Below, one piece after another: positions 7,731-16,752 of a stretch of 64,000 nt of DNA (positions are counted from its first letter, which is position 1; each line of letters begins with the position of its first letter). The translations under genes and the position numbers were made by a program. Source of the DNA: Consotaella salsifontis (GTDB taxonomy: Bacteria > Pseudomonadota > Alphaproteobacteria > Rhizobiales > Rhizobiaceae); assembly GCF_900167365.1 (NCBI RefSeq), contig NZ_FUXL01000011.1, positions 1 to 64,000 on the forward strand, given 5' to 3'. The notes under the pieces are model-generated. The model saw only the letters and a program-made list of their open reading frames with translations, had not been told where the DNA came from and did not search any database.

Positions 7731-10700
7731 ATGAATGACCACCTGATGACGTCGAAGCGCTTCGCGCCGCTGTTCTGGACGCAGTTTCTCTCCGCGTTCA
7801 ACGACAACTTCCTGAAGAACACTCTGGTCTTCCTGATCCTTTTCCAGCTCTCCAGCGAGGAGGCCGCCTCGCTGGTGACGCTGGCCGGCGCAGTCTTCAT
7901 GGCGCCTTTTCTCCTGCTCTCGGCGCTGGGCGGCGAACTCGCCGACCGCTTTGACAAGGCGGTCATGGCGCAGCGGCTGAAGCTGGCCGAGGTGGGCGGT
8001 GCCCTTGTCGCCGTGGCCGGCATCGCCATCCATTCGATCCCCGTGCTGATGACGGCGCTCTTCATCTTCGGTGTGGTTTCGGCGCTGTTCGGACCGATCA
8101 AATACGGCATTCTGCCAGACCACCTGCCGAAATCCGAGCTGCCGAAGGCCAACGCCTATATCGAGGGCGCCACCTTCGCCGCCATTCTCGGCGGCACTAT
8201 TGTCGGCGGCCTCGCCTCGACTGGCGGCACCGACGTCACGATCTTCGGGCCGATGATGCTGGCGCTTGCTGTCGGCTGCTGGCTGATCAGCCGCGCCATT
8301 CCAAGAACCGGCTCGGCCGCGCCCGATCTCAGGATCGATCCCAACATCCTGCGCTCCACCGCCCGCCTTGTTAGCGAACTGCGCGACGATAGGCGCCTGT
8401 GGAGCACCGCTATCATGGCCGCCTGGTTCTGGCTGGTGGGCGCCATCATGCTGTCGATCCTGCCGACATTGGTGAAAGCCCGGCTGGGTGGCGCTGAGAT
8501 CGCAGTCACAGCTTATCTCGCTGTCTTCGCCGTCGCCGTCGGTATCGGCTCCGCGCTCGCCGCCTGGATGTCGCAAGGGCGCATCGTGCTTCTGCCCGCG
8601 CCGCTCGGCACCGCGCTAATGGCGCTCTTCGGGCTCGACCTCGCCTGGACCGTCGCGCCGCTTCACGCCACCAGCGAAGCCGCTTCGCTCACCGCTTTCT
8701 TCGCCGGCGCCGGCACGATCCGCGTCGCTGTCGATCTTGCGGGGCTGGCGATCGCTGGCGCGTTCCTCGCCGTGCCAAGTTTCGCGGCTCTGCAGAGCTG
8801 GGCGAGGGAGGACCACCGCGCCCGCGTCGTTGCCGGCGCCAACGTCATCAGCGCCGGCTTCATGACAGTCGGCGGCGGCGTCGTTGCCGGCATCCAGGCG
8901 GCGGGCGTCAGCCTCACCGTCATTCTGCTCGGCCTCGCCATCCTCAACGTGGCGGCGGCTGTCGCCATGCTGCGCTATCTGCCGACGAGCCCGTTTCGCG
9001 ATTTTGTCTCCATCTTCTTTCGCGCCTTCCACCGGCTGGAGGTCGAGGGCCTGGAGAACCTGAAGGCGGCGGGCCCCGCGCCGATCCTCGCGCTCAACCA
9101 CGTCAGCTTCCTGGATGGCCCGCTCGCCTTGACGCTGACCGACGAGGAGCCCGTCTTCGCCATCGATCACACCATCGCCAGCGCTTGGTGGGTGAAGCCG
9201 TTTCTGAAGTTTACCCGCGCCCTGCCACTCGATCCGGCACGCCCGATGGCAACCCGGACCCTGATCAAGGTGGTGCAGGGCGGCGATCCGCTGGTGATCT
9301 TCCCCGAAGGCCGGATCACCGTCACCGGCGCCCTGATGAAGGTTTATGACGGGGCCGCCATGGTCGCCGACAAGACAGGGGCGAAGATCGTCCCCATCCG
9401 CATCGACGGGCTCGAGCGCAGCATGTTCTCGCGCCTGACGCCCCTGCATGTCAGAAAGTCGCTTTTTCCCAAGGTGAAGGTCACGATCCTGCCGGCGCGC
9501 ACCCTGTCGGTGCCGGACGAGCTGAAGGGTCGCAAGCGGCGCGCCGCTGCCGGGGCCGCGCTCTACGACATCATGAGCGACCTTGTGTTCCGCACGCAGG
9601 ATCTCGACAAGACGATCCTTGAAAAGACCATCGCAACCGCGAGGATGCGCGGCATGGGTGCGCTCGCGGTCGAGGATCCGGTCGCCGGAAAGCTCTCCTA
9701 CGGTCGGCTGCTGACCGCCACGGCGGCGCTCGCCCGCCAGTTCAAGGCGCGCTTTTCCGCCGAGGATACGCTGGGCATCATGCTGCCGAGCGCCAATGGC
9801 GCCTGTGTGACGACGCTCGCCGCGCTTTCGGCCGGCAAGGTCCCGGCGATGATCAACTTCACCTCCGGCGCCGCCAACATTCGCTCCGCCTGCCGCGCCG
9901 CCAAGGTCTCGACTATTCTCACATCGAGAAGCTTCATCGAGAAGGCGCGCCTCGCGCCTCTGGTGGAAGCCCTCGGCAGCGACGTGCGCATCGTCCACCT
10001 GGAGGACATTCGGGAATCCATTGGCCTTTTCGACAAGATGGTGGCGCTCGTCCGGCGCGCGTCCCCCCTGGTCGAGCGCAAGGCTGACGATCCTGCGGTC
10101 GTTCTCTTCACCTCGGGCTCGGAGGGAGCGCCCAAGGGCGTCCTCCTGACCCATCGCAACATTCTCGCCAACGCCGCCCAGGCCGCAGCCCGCATCGACT
10201 TCCATTCCGGCGACAAGCTTTTCAATGTGCTGCCGATGTTCCACGCCTTCGGCCTGACCGCCGGCACGATTCTGCCGCTGACCGCCGGCGTTCCGGTCTA
10301 TTTCTATCCTTCGCCGCTGCATTATCGGCTGGTGCCGGAACTGATTTATGCCTCCAACGCCACCATCATCTTCGGCACGGACACGTTTCTCGCCGGTTAT
10401 GCGCGCACGGCGCACCCTTATGACTTCCGCTCTATCCGCTACTGCTTCGCTGGTGCCGAGCCGGTGAGGGCATCGACGCGGGCAACCTTCATGGACAAGT
10501 TCGGGGTCCGCGTGCTCGAAGGTTATGGCGTGACGGAAGCCGCGCCGGTCGTGGCCCTCAACACGCCGATGCATGCGCGCGCCGGCACCGTCGGCAAGCT
10601 GATGCCGGCGATCGAGCACCGTCTGGAGCCGGTGCCGGGCGTCGAGGAGGGTGGTCGGCTCCATGTGCGCGGACCGAACGTCATGGCCGGCTATCTCAGG

Positions 10701-11129
10701 GAAACGGCGCCCGGCGTGGTCGAGGAGCCGGAGGACGGCTGGCACGACACCGGCGATATCGTCTCTGTCGATGCCGACGGCTTTGTCACCATCAAGGGCC
10801 GCGCCAAGCGCTTCGCCAAGATCGCCGGCGAGATGGTGTCCCTCGCCGCCATCGAAGCGCTCGCTGCCGATCTTTGGCCCGATGCGCTTTCCGTCGCCGC
10901 TACCGTGGCCGACGACAGGAAGGGAGAGCGCCTGGTCCTCCTCACCGAGGCCGAGGGAGCGACGCGCGAGAGCTTCACCAGCTTCGCTCGTGGCCGGGGC
11001 GCCAACGAATTGATGATGCCGGCCGAGCTGCGCGTTGTCGAAAAGCTGCCGGTGCTGGGCACGGGCAAGGTCGATTACCGGTGGGTCGCCGAGGGGCTCA
11101 GGGCCGAGCAGATGCGGCAGACCGCTTAG
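7731..11129 (+). CDS. aas: Three-domain lysophospholipid transporter/acyltransferase/acyl-ACP synthetase (LplT-Aas fusion)
   Basis: 1132 residues. Residues 1-420 are a 12-helix MFS permease like LplT (opening RFAPLFWTQFLSAFNDNF). Residues about 430-620 are a PlsC acyltransferase with the NHVSFLDGP (HX4D) block and FPEGRIT. From about 640 on there is an AMP-binding acyl-activating domain with FTSGSEGAPKG, GYGVTEAAPV, and DTGDIV before GRAKRFAKIAGEMVS. In E. coli, LplT and Aas are separate: LplT flips lysophosphatidylethanolamine inward and Aas re-acylates it. The fused form couples the steps in one membrane enzyme. It ends the TetR-controlled pspA operon and is followed by a terminator. Confidence 0.9.
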   Translation: MNDHLMTSKRFAPLFWTQFLSAFNDNFLKNTLVFLILFQLSSEEAASLVTLAGAVFMAPFLLLSALGGELADRFDKAVMAQRLKLAEVGGALVAVAGIAIHSIPVLMTALFIFGVVSALFGPIKYGILPDHLPKSELPKANAYIEGATFAAILGGTIVGGLASTGGTDVTIFGPMMLALAVGCWLISRAIPRTGSAAPDLRIDPNILRSTARLVSELRDDRRLWSTAIMAAWFWLVGAIMLSILPTLVKARLGGAEIAVTAYLAVFAVAVGIGSALAAWMSQGRIVLLPAPLGTALMALFGLDLAWTVAPLHATSEAASLTAFFAGAGTIRVAVDLAGLAIAGAFLAVPSFAALQSWAREDHRARVVAGANVISAGFMTVGGGVVAGIQAAGVSLTVILLGLAILNVAAAVAMLRYLPTSPFRDFVSIFFRAFHRLEVEGLENLKAAGPAPILALNHVSFLDGPLALTLTDEEPVFAIDHTIASAWWVKPFLKFTRALPLDPARPMATRTLIKVVQGGDPLVIFPEGRITVTGALMKVYDGAAMVADKTGAKIVPIRIDGLERSMFSRLTPLHVRKSLFPKVKVTILPARTLSVPDELKGRKRRAAAGAALYDIMSDLVFRTQDLDKTILEKTIATARMRGMGALAVEDPVAGKLSYGRLLTATAALARQFKARFSAEDTLGIMLPSANGACVTTLAALSAGKVPAMINFTSGAANIRSACRAAKVSTILTSRSFIEKARLAPLVEALGSDVRIVHLEDIRESIGLFDKMVALVRRASPLVERKADDPAVVLFTSGSEGAPKGVLLTHRNILANAAQAAARIDFHSGDKLFNVLPMFHAFGLTAGTILPLTAGVPVYFYPSPLHYRLVPELIYASNATIIFGTDTFLAGYARTAHPYDFRSIRYCFAGAEPVRASTRATFMDKFGVRVLEGYGVTEAAPVVALNTPMHARAGTVGKLMPAIEHRLEPVPGVEEGGRLHVRGPNVMAGYLRETAPGVVEEPEDGWHDTGDIVSVDADGFVTIKGRAKRFAKIAGEMVSLAAIEALAADLWPDALSVAATVADDRKGERLVLLTEAEGATRESFTSFARGRGANELMMPAELRVVEKLPVLGTGKVDYRWVAEGLRAEQMRQTA

Positions 11130-11168
11130 GGCCGAGCATGCGTCCGTCAACGCATCGTCGGGAAAATG

Positions 11169-11193
11169 CGCCGGTCCATCCCCGGCGTTTTTT
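11169..11193 (+). terminator. Intrinsic terminator after aas
   Basis: CGCCGG (11169-11174), a seven-base loop and CCGGCG (11182-11187) are followed directly by six T. It ends the pspA-yiaA-aas transcript about 40 bases after the aas stop. Confidence 0.75.
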
Positions 11194-11313
11194 CTTGCGC
11201 CAGTGTGGATGGCCTAATTGGAAAGAAAGTCGCATGAGTTGCGCAGGATTTTTCGTTTCGGTGCGTTTATAGCCGTTGATGGAGCAGCTGCGCCATTTTG
11301 AAGCGCCAATCAG

Positions 11314-11346
11314 GATCAAAATGCGAGAAATTATCGCATTCTGATC
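11314..11346. promoter_or_regulatory. 33-base two-part palindrome upstream of the YheO-like regulator
   Basis: GATCA (11314-11318) pairs with TGATC (11342-11346), and inside it AATGCGA (11320-11326) pairs with TCGCATT (11334-11340) around a seven-base centre. There is no T run after it, so an operator is more likely than a terminator. The rest of the 399-base gap from 11130 holds the aas terminator and nothing else that I can identify. Confidence 0.45.
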
Positions 11347-11528
11347 TTGCGAAGCGCTGGCTGGTGGCCGACACTGCCATCTATCATCCTGAGTTCGAAC
11401 GGGGCGGACGCGATCGCTGAAGGATCGTTCTTGTGGTCTGCCGCAAGCTCCCGTCGCCATTTCCGGCTTCTCCCAAAGCCTGGAGCCAGGATGTCGCGCG
11501 GCCGGTTGTCGCGAAGAAGAGGTGCAGG

Positions 11529-12245
11529 ATGCGCGGGACGTCGTGGAGACAGCACTACATCAAGCTGACCGAGTTTCTCGGTCTGCTGCTGGGACCCGAC
11601 TACGAAATCGTGCTTCACGACCTCAGCCAGGCGGACCGGTCCACCATTGCCATCGCCAACAGCCATATCAGCGGCCGCACGGTCGGCGCGCCCCTAACGT
11701 CTGTCGCGCTGCAGGCGATCGCGAGCCACAGCTACGACACCAACGACTATCAGATGAACTATGCCGGGCTCGGCCTGGGCAACAAGCTGCTGCGATCCTC
11801 GACCTTCTTCATCAAGGAGAATGACCATCTGGTCGGGCTGCTCTGTATCAACTTTGATGACAGCCGATATCGGGCGGTCAGCGAGCTGGTTCTCAAGCTC
11901 GGCAACCCGGACATGGTGCCGGAAAATACCTTTGTGTCGAGTGACCTGTCGGCCTCCCTGCCGGAGCGGACACCCGGCGGCGAAATGGAGCGTTTCCCGC
12001 AGAACCTGACCGAGCTCACGGACGAGGTGCTCGACGAGACGCTCGAGAAGATGAATCTCAAAAGTGGAAAAATCTCGCACCGTCAGAGGTTCAGGCTGGT
12101 CGAACAGCTGAACGATCAGGGCTTCTTTCTTCTGAAGGGCGGCGTGAAGCTGGTGGCCGACCGGCTGAACTGCTCGCAAACCACCATCTACCGCTATCTC
12201 CAGCGCCTGACCGAAGGGGCGGAGGCGGAAGGCGCCGATGTTTGA
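11529..12245 (+). CDS. YheO/DauR-type transcriptional regulator (PAS-like domain plus HTH)
   Basis: 238 residues. The N-terminal half is the YheO-like PAS domain (YIKLTEFLGLLLGPDYEIVL at about 8-27, with HDLSQ after it, then SGRTVGAPLT and CINFDDSRY), and the C-terminal half ends in the DauR-type helix-turn-helix (GAVKLVADRL-like sequence GGVKLVADRLNCSQTTIYRY). Start chosen at 11529, where AGAGGTG precedes the ATG and where family members begin. The family controls amino acid catabolism, DauR for D-arginine being the known case. The gene points toward the L-serine dehydratase and serine transporter genes on the opposite strand, so it may control serine use; that is inference. Confidence 0.82.
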   Translation: MRGTSWRQHYIKLTEFLGLLLGPDYEIVLHDLSQADRSTIAIANSHISGRTVGAPLTSVALQAIASHSYDTNDYQMNYAGLGLGNKLLRSSTFFIKENDHLVGLLCINFDDSRYRAVSELVLKLGNPDMVPENTFVSSDLSASLPERTPGGEMERFPQNLTELTDEVLDETLEKMNLKSGKISHRQRFRLVEQLNDQGFFLLKGGVKLVADRLNCSQTTIYRYLQRLTEGAEAEGADV

Positions 12246-12292
12246 CGGCCGGCGCTGAGGCATTGTTCAGCGCTTCGGCACACTGACAAGCG

Positions 12293-12341
12293 AAGCCCCG
12301 GAAGAGCGAGCGTGGTTTCCACGCTCGCTCTTCCGGGGCTT
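12293..12341. terminator. Bidirectional terminator, 23-bp perfect stem
   Basis: Arms 12293-12315 and 12319-12341 are exact inverted copies around a TTT loop, starting AAGCCCCGG and ending CCGGGGCTT. The forward strand continues TTGTTG; the reverse strand continues TCGCTTGTC. It sits between the convergent regulator and serine dehydratase genes and can stop both transcripts. Confidence 0.85.
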
Positions 12342-12381
12342 TGTTGTCGATCGAGGGAGACAGCCGTTGATGCCGGGTGTC

Positions 12382-13758
12382 TCAGCACTCGGTGATGTTG
12401 ACGGCGAGGCCGCCGCGCGACGTTTCCTTGTACTTCGTCTTCATATCCTTGCCCGTTTCCCACATGGTGCGGATCACAGTGTCGAGGGAAACGCGGTGTT
12501 CGCCTGTGCCACGCAGCGCGAGGCGGGCGGCATTGATCGCCTTGACGGCGCCCATGGCGTTGCGCTCGATGCAAGGCACCTGGACGCGCCCGCCAATGGG
12601 ATCGCATGTCAGGCCGAGATTGTGCTCCATGCCGATCTCGGCGGCGTTTTCCACGTTCGCCGGCCCGCCGCCGCAAATCTCGGCGAGCGCGCCGGCGGCC
12701 ATCGAGCAGGCGACGCCGATCTCGCCCTGGCAACCAACCTCGGCGCCCGAGATGGAGGCGTTCTTCTTGTAGAGAATGCCGATCGCCGCCGCCGTCAGGA
12801 AGAAGCGCACGAGCGTCTCGCTGTCCACCTTGGAGACGAAGCGGTCGTAATAGTGCAGCACGGCCGGGATGACGCCGGCGGCGCCGTTGGTCGGCGCGGT
12901 GACGATGCGCCCGCCGGCCGCGTTCTCCTCGCTGGTCGCGAGCGCGAAGAGGTCGATCCACTCCATCACGGCCAGAGGGTCCTTGTTGGACTTGCGCTCC
13001 GAGGTCAGCTGGCGAAACAGCGCCGGAGCCCTGCGCCTCACGCCGAAGGAGAGATAACCCTCGGTATGACATCCCCGTTCGACGCAGCTTTGCATGGTGT
13101 GCCAGATCCGCTCCAGCCCGGCGATGATCTCGTCGTGGCTGCGCAAGCACTTTTCATTGGCGAGCATGAGGCTGGAGATGGAGAGCCCGGTTCTCTGGCA
13201 GTGTGCCAAGAGTTCGGCCGCCGTGGAGAAAGGATAGGGCACATCGGCTTCAGGCTCGCCACTGCCGCGATTGCGCTTGAATTCGTCCCATTGGCTGTCC
13301 TCGACGATGAAGCCGCCGCCGATCGAGTAATAGGTCTGGCTGAAGACCGTATTGTCGTCCGCATAAGCATTGAAAGTCATCGCGTTCGGATGGGCAGCGA
13401 GCGGCTTGCGGCGGCTGAGAACCACCCCGTCCTGTCGTGGCAAACGAGCGGCATGGGTGCCGCCGAGGCGGATCGTCTCGCTTTTCTCGACGGTTGAGAG
13501 AAATTCGGTGATCGCGTCGATCTCGACCGTGTCGGGTTCGAAACCGGCCAGCCCGAGAACGATGGCTCGATCCGTCGCGTGCCCCTTGCCGGTTTGTGCC
13601 AGTGAGCCGAAGCACTCGGCGCCGACGCGGTTCGTTCCGGGCAGGAGATCACGGGTCCGCAGCTCTTCCACGAAGGCGCGCGCCGCGCGCATGGGCCCCA
13701 CCGTGTGGGACGAGGAAGGGCCGATGCCGATCGAGAACATGTCGAAGACACTGATCAC
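12382..13758 (-). CDS. sdaA: L-serine ammonia-lyase (L-serine dehydratase), iron-sulfur type
   Basis: 458 residues, single-chain form. The N-terminal domain has [13 protein letters not shown] (11-23); the C-terminal domain has [21 protein letters not shown] and the cluster region where Cys residues occur in EICGGG and [18 protein letters not shown], with a last Cys at the C-terminus (NITEC) that in this family occupies the active site as a tail. It contains an oxygen-sensitive [4Fe-4S] cluster and converts L-serine to pyruvate and ammonia in the cytosol. The start is GTG with GGAG upstream. The serine transporter gene lies 119 bases upstream on the same strand. Confidence 0.92.
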   Translation of the reverse strand: MISVFDMFSIGIGPSSSHTVGPMRAARAFVEELRTRDLLPGTNRVGAECFGSLAQTGKGHATDRAIVLGLAGFEPDTVEIDAITEFLSTVEKSETIRLGGTHAARLPRQDGVVLSRRKPLAAHPNAMTFNAYADDNTVFSQTYYSIGGGFIVEDSQWDEFKRNRGSGEPEADVPYPFSTAAELLAHCQRTGLSISSLMLANEKCLRSHDEIIAGLERIWHTMQSCVERGCHTEGYLSFGVRRRAPALFRQLTSERKSNKDPLAVMEWIDLFALATSEENAAGGRIVTAPTNGAAGVIPAVLHYYDRFVSKVDSETLVRFFLTAAAIGILYKKNASISGAEVGCQGEIGVACSMAAGALAEICGGGPANVENAAEIGMEHNLGLTCDPIGGRVQVPCIERNAMGAVKAINAARLALRGTGEHRVSLDTVIRTMWETGKDMKTKYKETSRGGLAVNITEC

Positions 13759-13877
13759 AGTCGTTCTCCGCTTGGCCGAAGGCGACCCTCGGCCAGGACA
13801 ATGAAGATGATGATGGTGGAGCGCGGCGGCTGTTGGCGAGGAGGCGAGCGGCAGACCGGCTGCCGCTCGCCCGAGGA

Positions 13878-15164
13878 TTACGCCACCAGCTTATAGAGGA
13901 TGGCCGAGATGGCGATTAGGCCCATCAGCGTCACGAACGCGTTGCTCAGATGTCCCTTGTACTTGGCCATCGCGGGCACCTTGCGGATCGCGTACATCGG
14001 CATCAGGAAGAGGATCGCCGCGATGATCGGCCCGCCCAGTGTCTCGATGAGGCCGAGGATGGAGGGGTTGATCACGGCAACCAGCCACAGCGTCAGGATG
14101 AAGAAGACGATGATGAAGGCTTCGAGGCGCTTCGGGTTCGGCTCGCTGCCGAAGCTGCGGGCCTGCTGCATGATGATGCCGCGCAGTCCCTCGCGGGCCC
14201 CGAGATAGTGGCCGAAGAAGGACGTGACGATTGCGGTGAAGGCGACGGCCGGGCCGAAATAGGAGATCACCGGGCTGTCGAACTGGTTCGCGAGGTAGGA
14301 CAGCACGGCGATGTTCTGCGATTTCGCCTCGGCGAGCTGGGCCGGCGTCAGGCTCATGATGCAAGACAGCACGAAGAACATCACGAAGATCAGCAGCATG
14401 ACCGCAGTGCGCCGCAGGATCGCGTCGCTCTTGGCAACGGCGTTGGGGCCGTGCGCGCGGCGCTGGACCAGCGCGAAGCTGGAGATCGCCGGGCTATGGT
14501 TGAAGGAAAACACCAGCACCGGCAGGGTGAGCCACAGCGTCTTGAAGAAGTCGCTGGCGGACGGCACCACTGAAAGGGCCGAGCCGTTCCAGCTCGGGAT
14601 GAGATAGAGCGAAAGACCCGCCAGGATGATGATCAGCGGGTAGACCAGCCACTCCGTCACCTTGAGCATCAGCTTTTCACCGGCGACCATGATGCCCATC
14701 ATGCCGAGAATGAGCACGATCGACAGGAGCCAGCGCGGCGGCGAGGCCACATGCATCTGGTTGACCAGGAAGCTGTCGACGGTGTTGGTGATGCCGACGC
14801 CGTAGATCAGGACGATCGGGTAGATCGCGAAGAAATAAAGCAGTGTGATGAGCTTTCCGGCCCCCGCGCCGAAATGCTCCTCGACGACCTCGGTGATGTC
14901 CGCGTTCTCATGCTTGGAAGAAAGCACGAACCGCGCGAGCGCGCGGTGCGAAAGGTAGGTCATCGGGCCGATCAGGATGGCCATCGCCACCAGCGGCCAA
15001 AAGCCCGCCATGCCGGCGTTGATCGGCAGGAACAGGATGCCGGCGCCCACGGCCGTTCCGAACAGGCTGATGGACCAAACGGTGTCCTGTTTGGTCCAGG
15101 TGATCCCTTGCGGCGCGCTGTAGCTTTGCACAGGCGCCTGCGATTTTGCGATCGTCTCTGACAT
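13878..15164 (-). CDS. sdaC: SdaC-like serine transporter (HAAAP family)
   Basis: 428 residues with 11 membrane segments, hydroxy/aromatic amino acid permease family. The N-terminus has [20 protein letters not shown] followed by ILFLPINAG (about 18-46), which is the family's first helix, and [18 protein letters not shown] lies mid-protein. The ATG at 15164 is preceded by GAGGGGG; an in-frame start at 15317 would add 51 polar residues unlike the family. It probably imports L-serine with protons to feed the dehydratase directly downstream. Threonine is an alternative substrate. Confidence 0.87.
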   Translation of the reverse strand: MSETIAKSQAPVQSYSAPQGITWTKQDTVWSISLFGTAVGAGILFLPINAGMAGFWPLVAMAILIGPMTYLSHRALARFVLSSKHENADITEVVEEHFGAGAGKLITLLYFFAIYPIVLIYGVGITNTVDSFLVNQMHVASPPRWLLSIVLILGMMGIMVAGEKLMLKVTEWLVYPLIIILAGLSLYLIPSWNGSALSVVPSASDFFKTLWLTLPVLVFSFNHSPAISSFALVQRRAHGPNAVAKSDAILRRTAVMLLIFVMFFVLSCIMSLTPAQLAEAKSQNIAVLSYLANQFDSPVISYFGPAVAFTAIVTSFFGHYLGAREGLRGIIMQQARSFGSEPNPKRLEAFIIVFFILTLWLVAVINPSILGLIETLGGPIIAAILFLMPMYAIRKVPAMAKYKGHLSNAFVTLMGLIAISAILYKLVA

Positions 15165-15820
15165 TGCCCCCTCATGGTGTTTCCGCGATCCGCTCTTTAA
15201 CGAAAGCGAGTTGGATCGTTGCGAGACCCGCCTTGTCGCGGCTCGCTGTTTGCTGCCCAAGTTCATCACGAAGTGGAAGCGAAGACTTGTCCTCGCCTCT
15301 GGTATTTGTTTCCGCATCTCGCAGATGCTCTGTGAAGAGCCTATTGCGGCGATGCCATCCCCTGGAGCATTTCGGTGACATTACGTACACGTTCAATGCT
15401 TTGGATCTTTGATTTTCGGCAATTCCAGATGCAAAACCGCTTCACGGTATTGCTGGGACTGCTCTCTTTGGATCGCTGCGACTTCCTCTCCAATGCGAGC
15501 GATTCAGATTCTTTACGGCCCTCCGCGAACGTCCTGAAACCTGCCCGATCCGCGACGGTGGCCTACAGGCTTGTTCGGACGTGACCACTGAAGCAGCCTC
15601 CGCCTCAAGAGTGCTGATAAAAAACTCCCAAAACAGGAGATTGTCAATTATTTTTGCATTTTTGTGCGCAGATTATGGGCATATGCGACAAAATGGCACA
15701 AAATATCCGGCGCAGCCATCGGGTGATGGGCGCGAGCGCCGGATTTTCTGCAAAGCCTCATGGCTGGGCGACCTGGATGCCGCCTTCTGGGGTCTTCCCT
15801 GTGGAGCCGCTGACTGGCGT
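15165..15820. other. Non-coding stretch between sdaC and the SDR gene
   Basis: 656 bases with no convincing gene. It holds the sdaC leader, one copy of a short repeat (15418-15465) and an AT-rich patch around 15625-15710. Open frames here have no family features and atypical composition. Confidence 0.6.
15418..15465 (-). repeat. Copy A of a 48-base intergenic repeat
   Basis: Read on the reverse strand it starts AGAGCA, then CCAGCAA, GTGAAGCGGTTTTG and ends TGGAATTGCC. Copy B at 36783-36829 has the same order of blocks on the forward strand (AGAGCAAC, TCCAGCAAAA, GTGGAGCGGTTTTG, GGAATTGCTC). The two differ only by scattered substitutions and a small indel. I recall elements like this scattered between genes in Hyphomicrobiales. 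Confidence 0.7.
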
Positions 15821-16636
15821 TTAGGCGCCCTGGCCCCAGTTCATCTCCAGACCGCCGTCGATGGTGAAACTCTGTCCCGTGATGTAGTCGGCCTCATCGG
15901 ACACGAGATAGGCGGCCAACCGTGCGACCTCCCAGGGCTCGCCAGGCCGGTGCCAGGGAATCTGAGCCATTTCCTCACGGTGAATCTCGGGGTCTTCGAT
16001 GCGCTCGATGGTCATGGGCGTGCGAATCTGGCCCGGCGCGAGGGCGTTCACGTTGATCCGGAGCGGCGCCACTTCGAGCGCCAAACTGCGGGTGAAGGTG
16101 AGGAGGCCGCCCTTGGCGGCGCCATAGGCGGCGCTCTGTGGGCTGGGAATCCGCTCGTGGACCGAGGTCACGTTGACGATCTTCCCACCGCCATCGGCCG
16201 ATTTGCGCAGGCGGATGAATTCGCGGCAGCAGAAGAACGGGCCGTAAAGATCGGTCTTGAGAACCGCGTCGAAATCCTTCGTTTCGAGATCGATGACGGG
16301 CGTGCCGGGCGTCTGTCGGCCAGCGTTGTTGATCAGGATATCGGGAACGCCGAGTTCTGAAGTGATCTTGTTGAAGGCTTCCGCGACGCTCTTCTCGTCG
16401 GTCACGTCGATTTTCACCACGATCCCATGGCGGCCGTGGCCCTTGACCCCACGCAGCGTCTCTTCCGCACCGTCCTGATCGGAATGGTAGGTGACGGCGA
16501 CGTCGGCGCCCTCTGAGGCGAGTTCTTCGGCGATGGCTCTCCCGATGCCGGAATCCGAGCCGGTGACGAGAGCGATGTGCCCCGCGAGCCTCTGCGAGCG
16601 TTGCGGGCCGGGAGCTTTGGCTTTGAGGTCGGCCAT
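15821..16636 (-). CDS. Short-chain dehydrogenase/reductase, glucose-1-dehydrogenase-like
   Basis: 271 residues, classical SDR. Cofactor motif TGSDSGIG (about 25-32), NNAGRQ (about 104-109), catalytic Tyr/Lys as YGAAKGG, and the family's APGQIRTPM after it. The C-terminus has LVSDEADYITGQSFTIDGGLEMNW. Substrate cannot be set; the closest classes are glucose 1-dehydrogenases and general stress SDRs found near desiccation or osmotic genes, which fits the neighbouring BON-domain gene 116 bases upstream on the same strand. An NAD(P)-linked cytosolic oxidoreductase. Confidence 0.82.
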   Translation of the reverse strand: MADLKAKAPGPQRSQRLAGHIALVTGSDSGIGRAIAEELASEGADVAVTYHSDQDGAEETLRGVKGHGRHGIVVKIDVTDEKSVAEAFNKITSELGVPDILINNAGRQTPGTPVIDLETKDFDAVLKTDLYGPFFCCREFIRLRKSADGGGKIVNVTSVHERIPSPQSAAYGAAKGGLLTFTRSLALEVAPLRINVNALAPGQIRTPMTIERIEDPEIHREEMAQIPWHRPGEPWEVARLAAYLVSDEADYITGQSFTIDGGLEMNWGQGA

Positions 16637-16752
16637 TGGTTACCTTGTCCTTCGGCATTCTGTCGTGGCGAAGCACGGAATGGCTATCGCCTCCGACATG
16701 ACCTAGCCGGCACGCCAAGGCGCACCGGCCGGCCGGTTCGGGACGAGAAGGC

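Noticed and set aside
8616-11150. An 844-codon reverse-strand open frame opposite aas.
   Set aside because: It lies wholly opposite a gene with clear domains and has antisense composition (Asp/Gly/His/Arg-rich) without family motifs.
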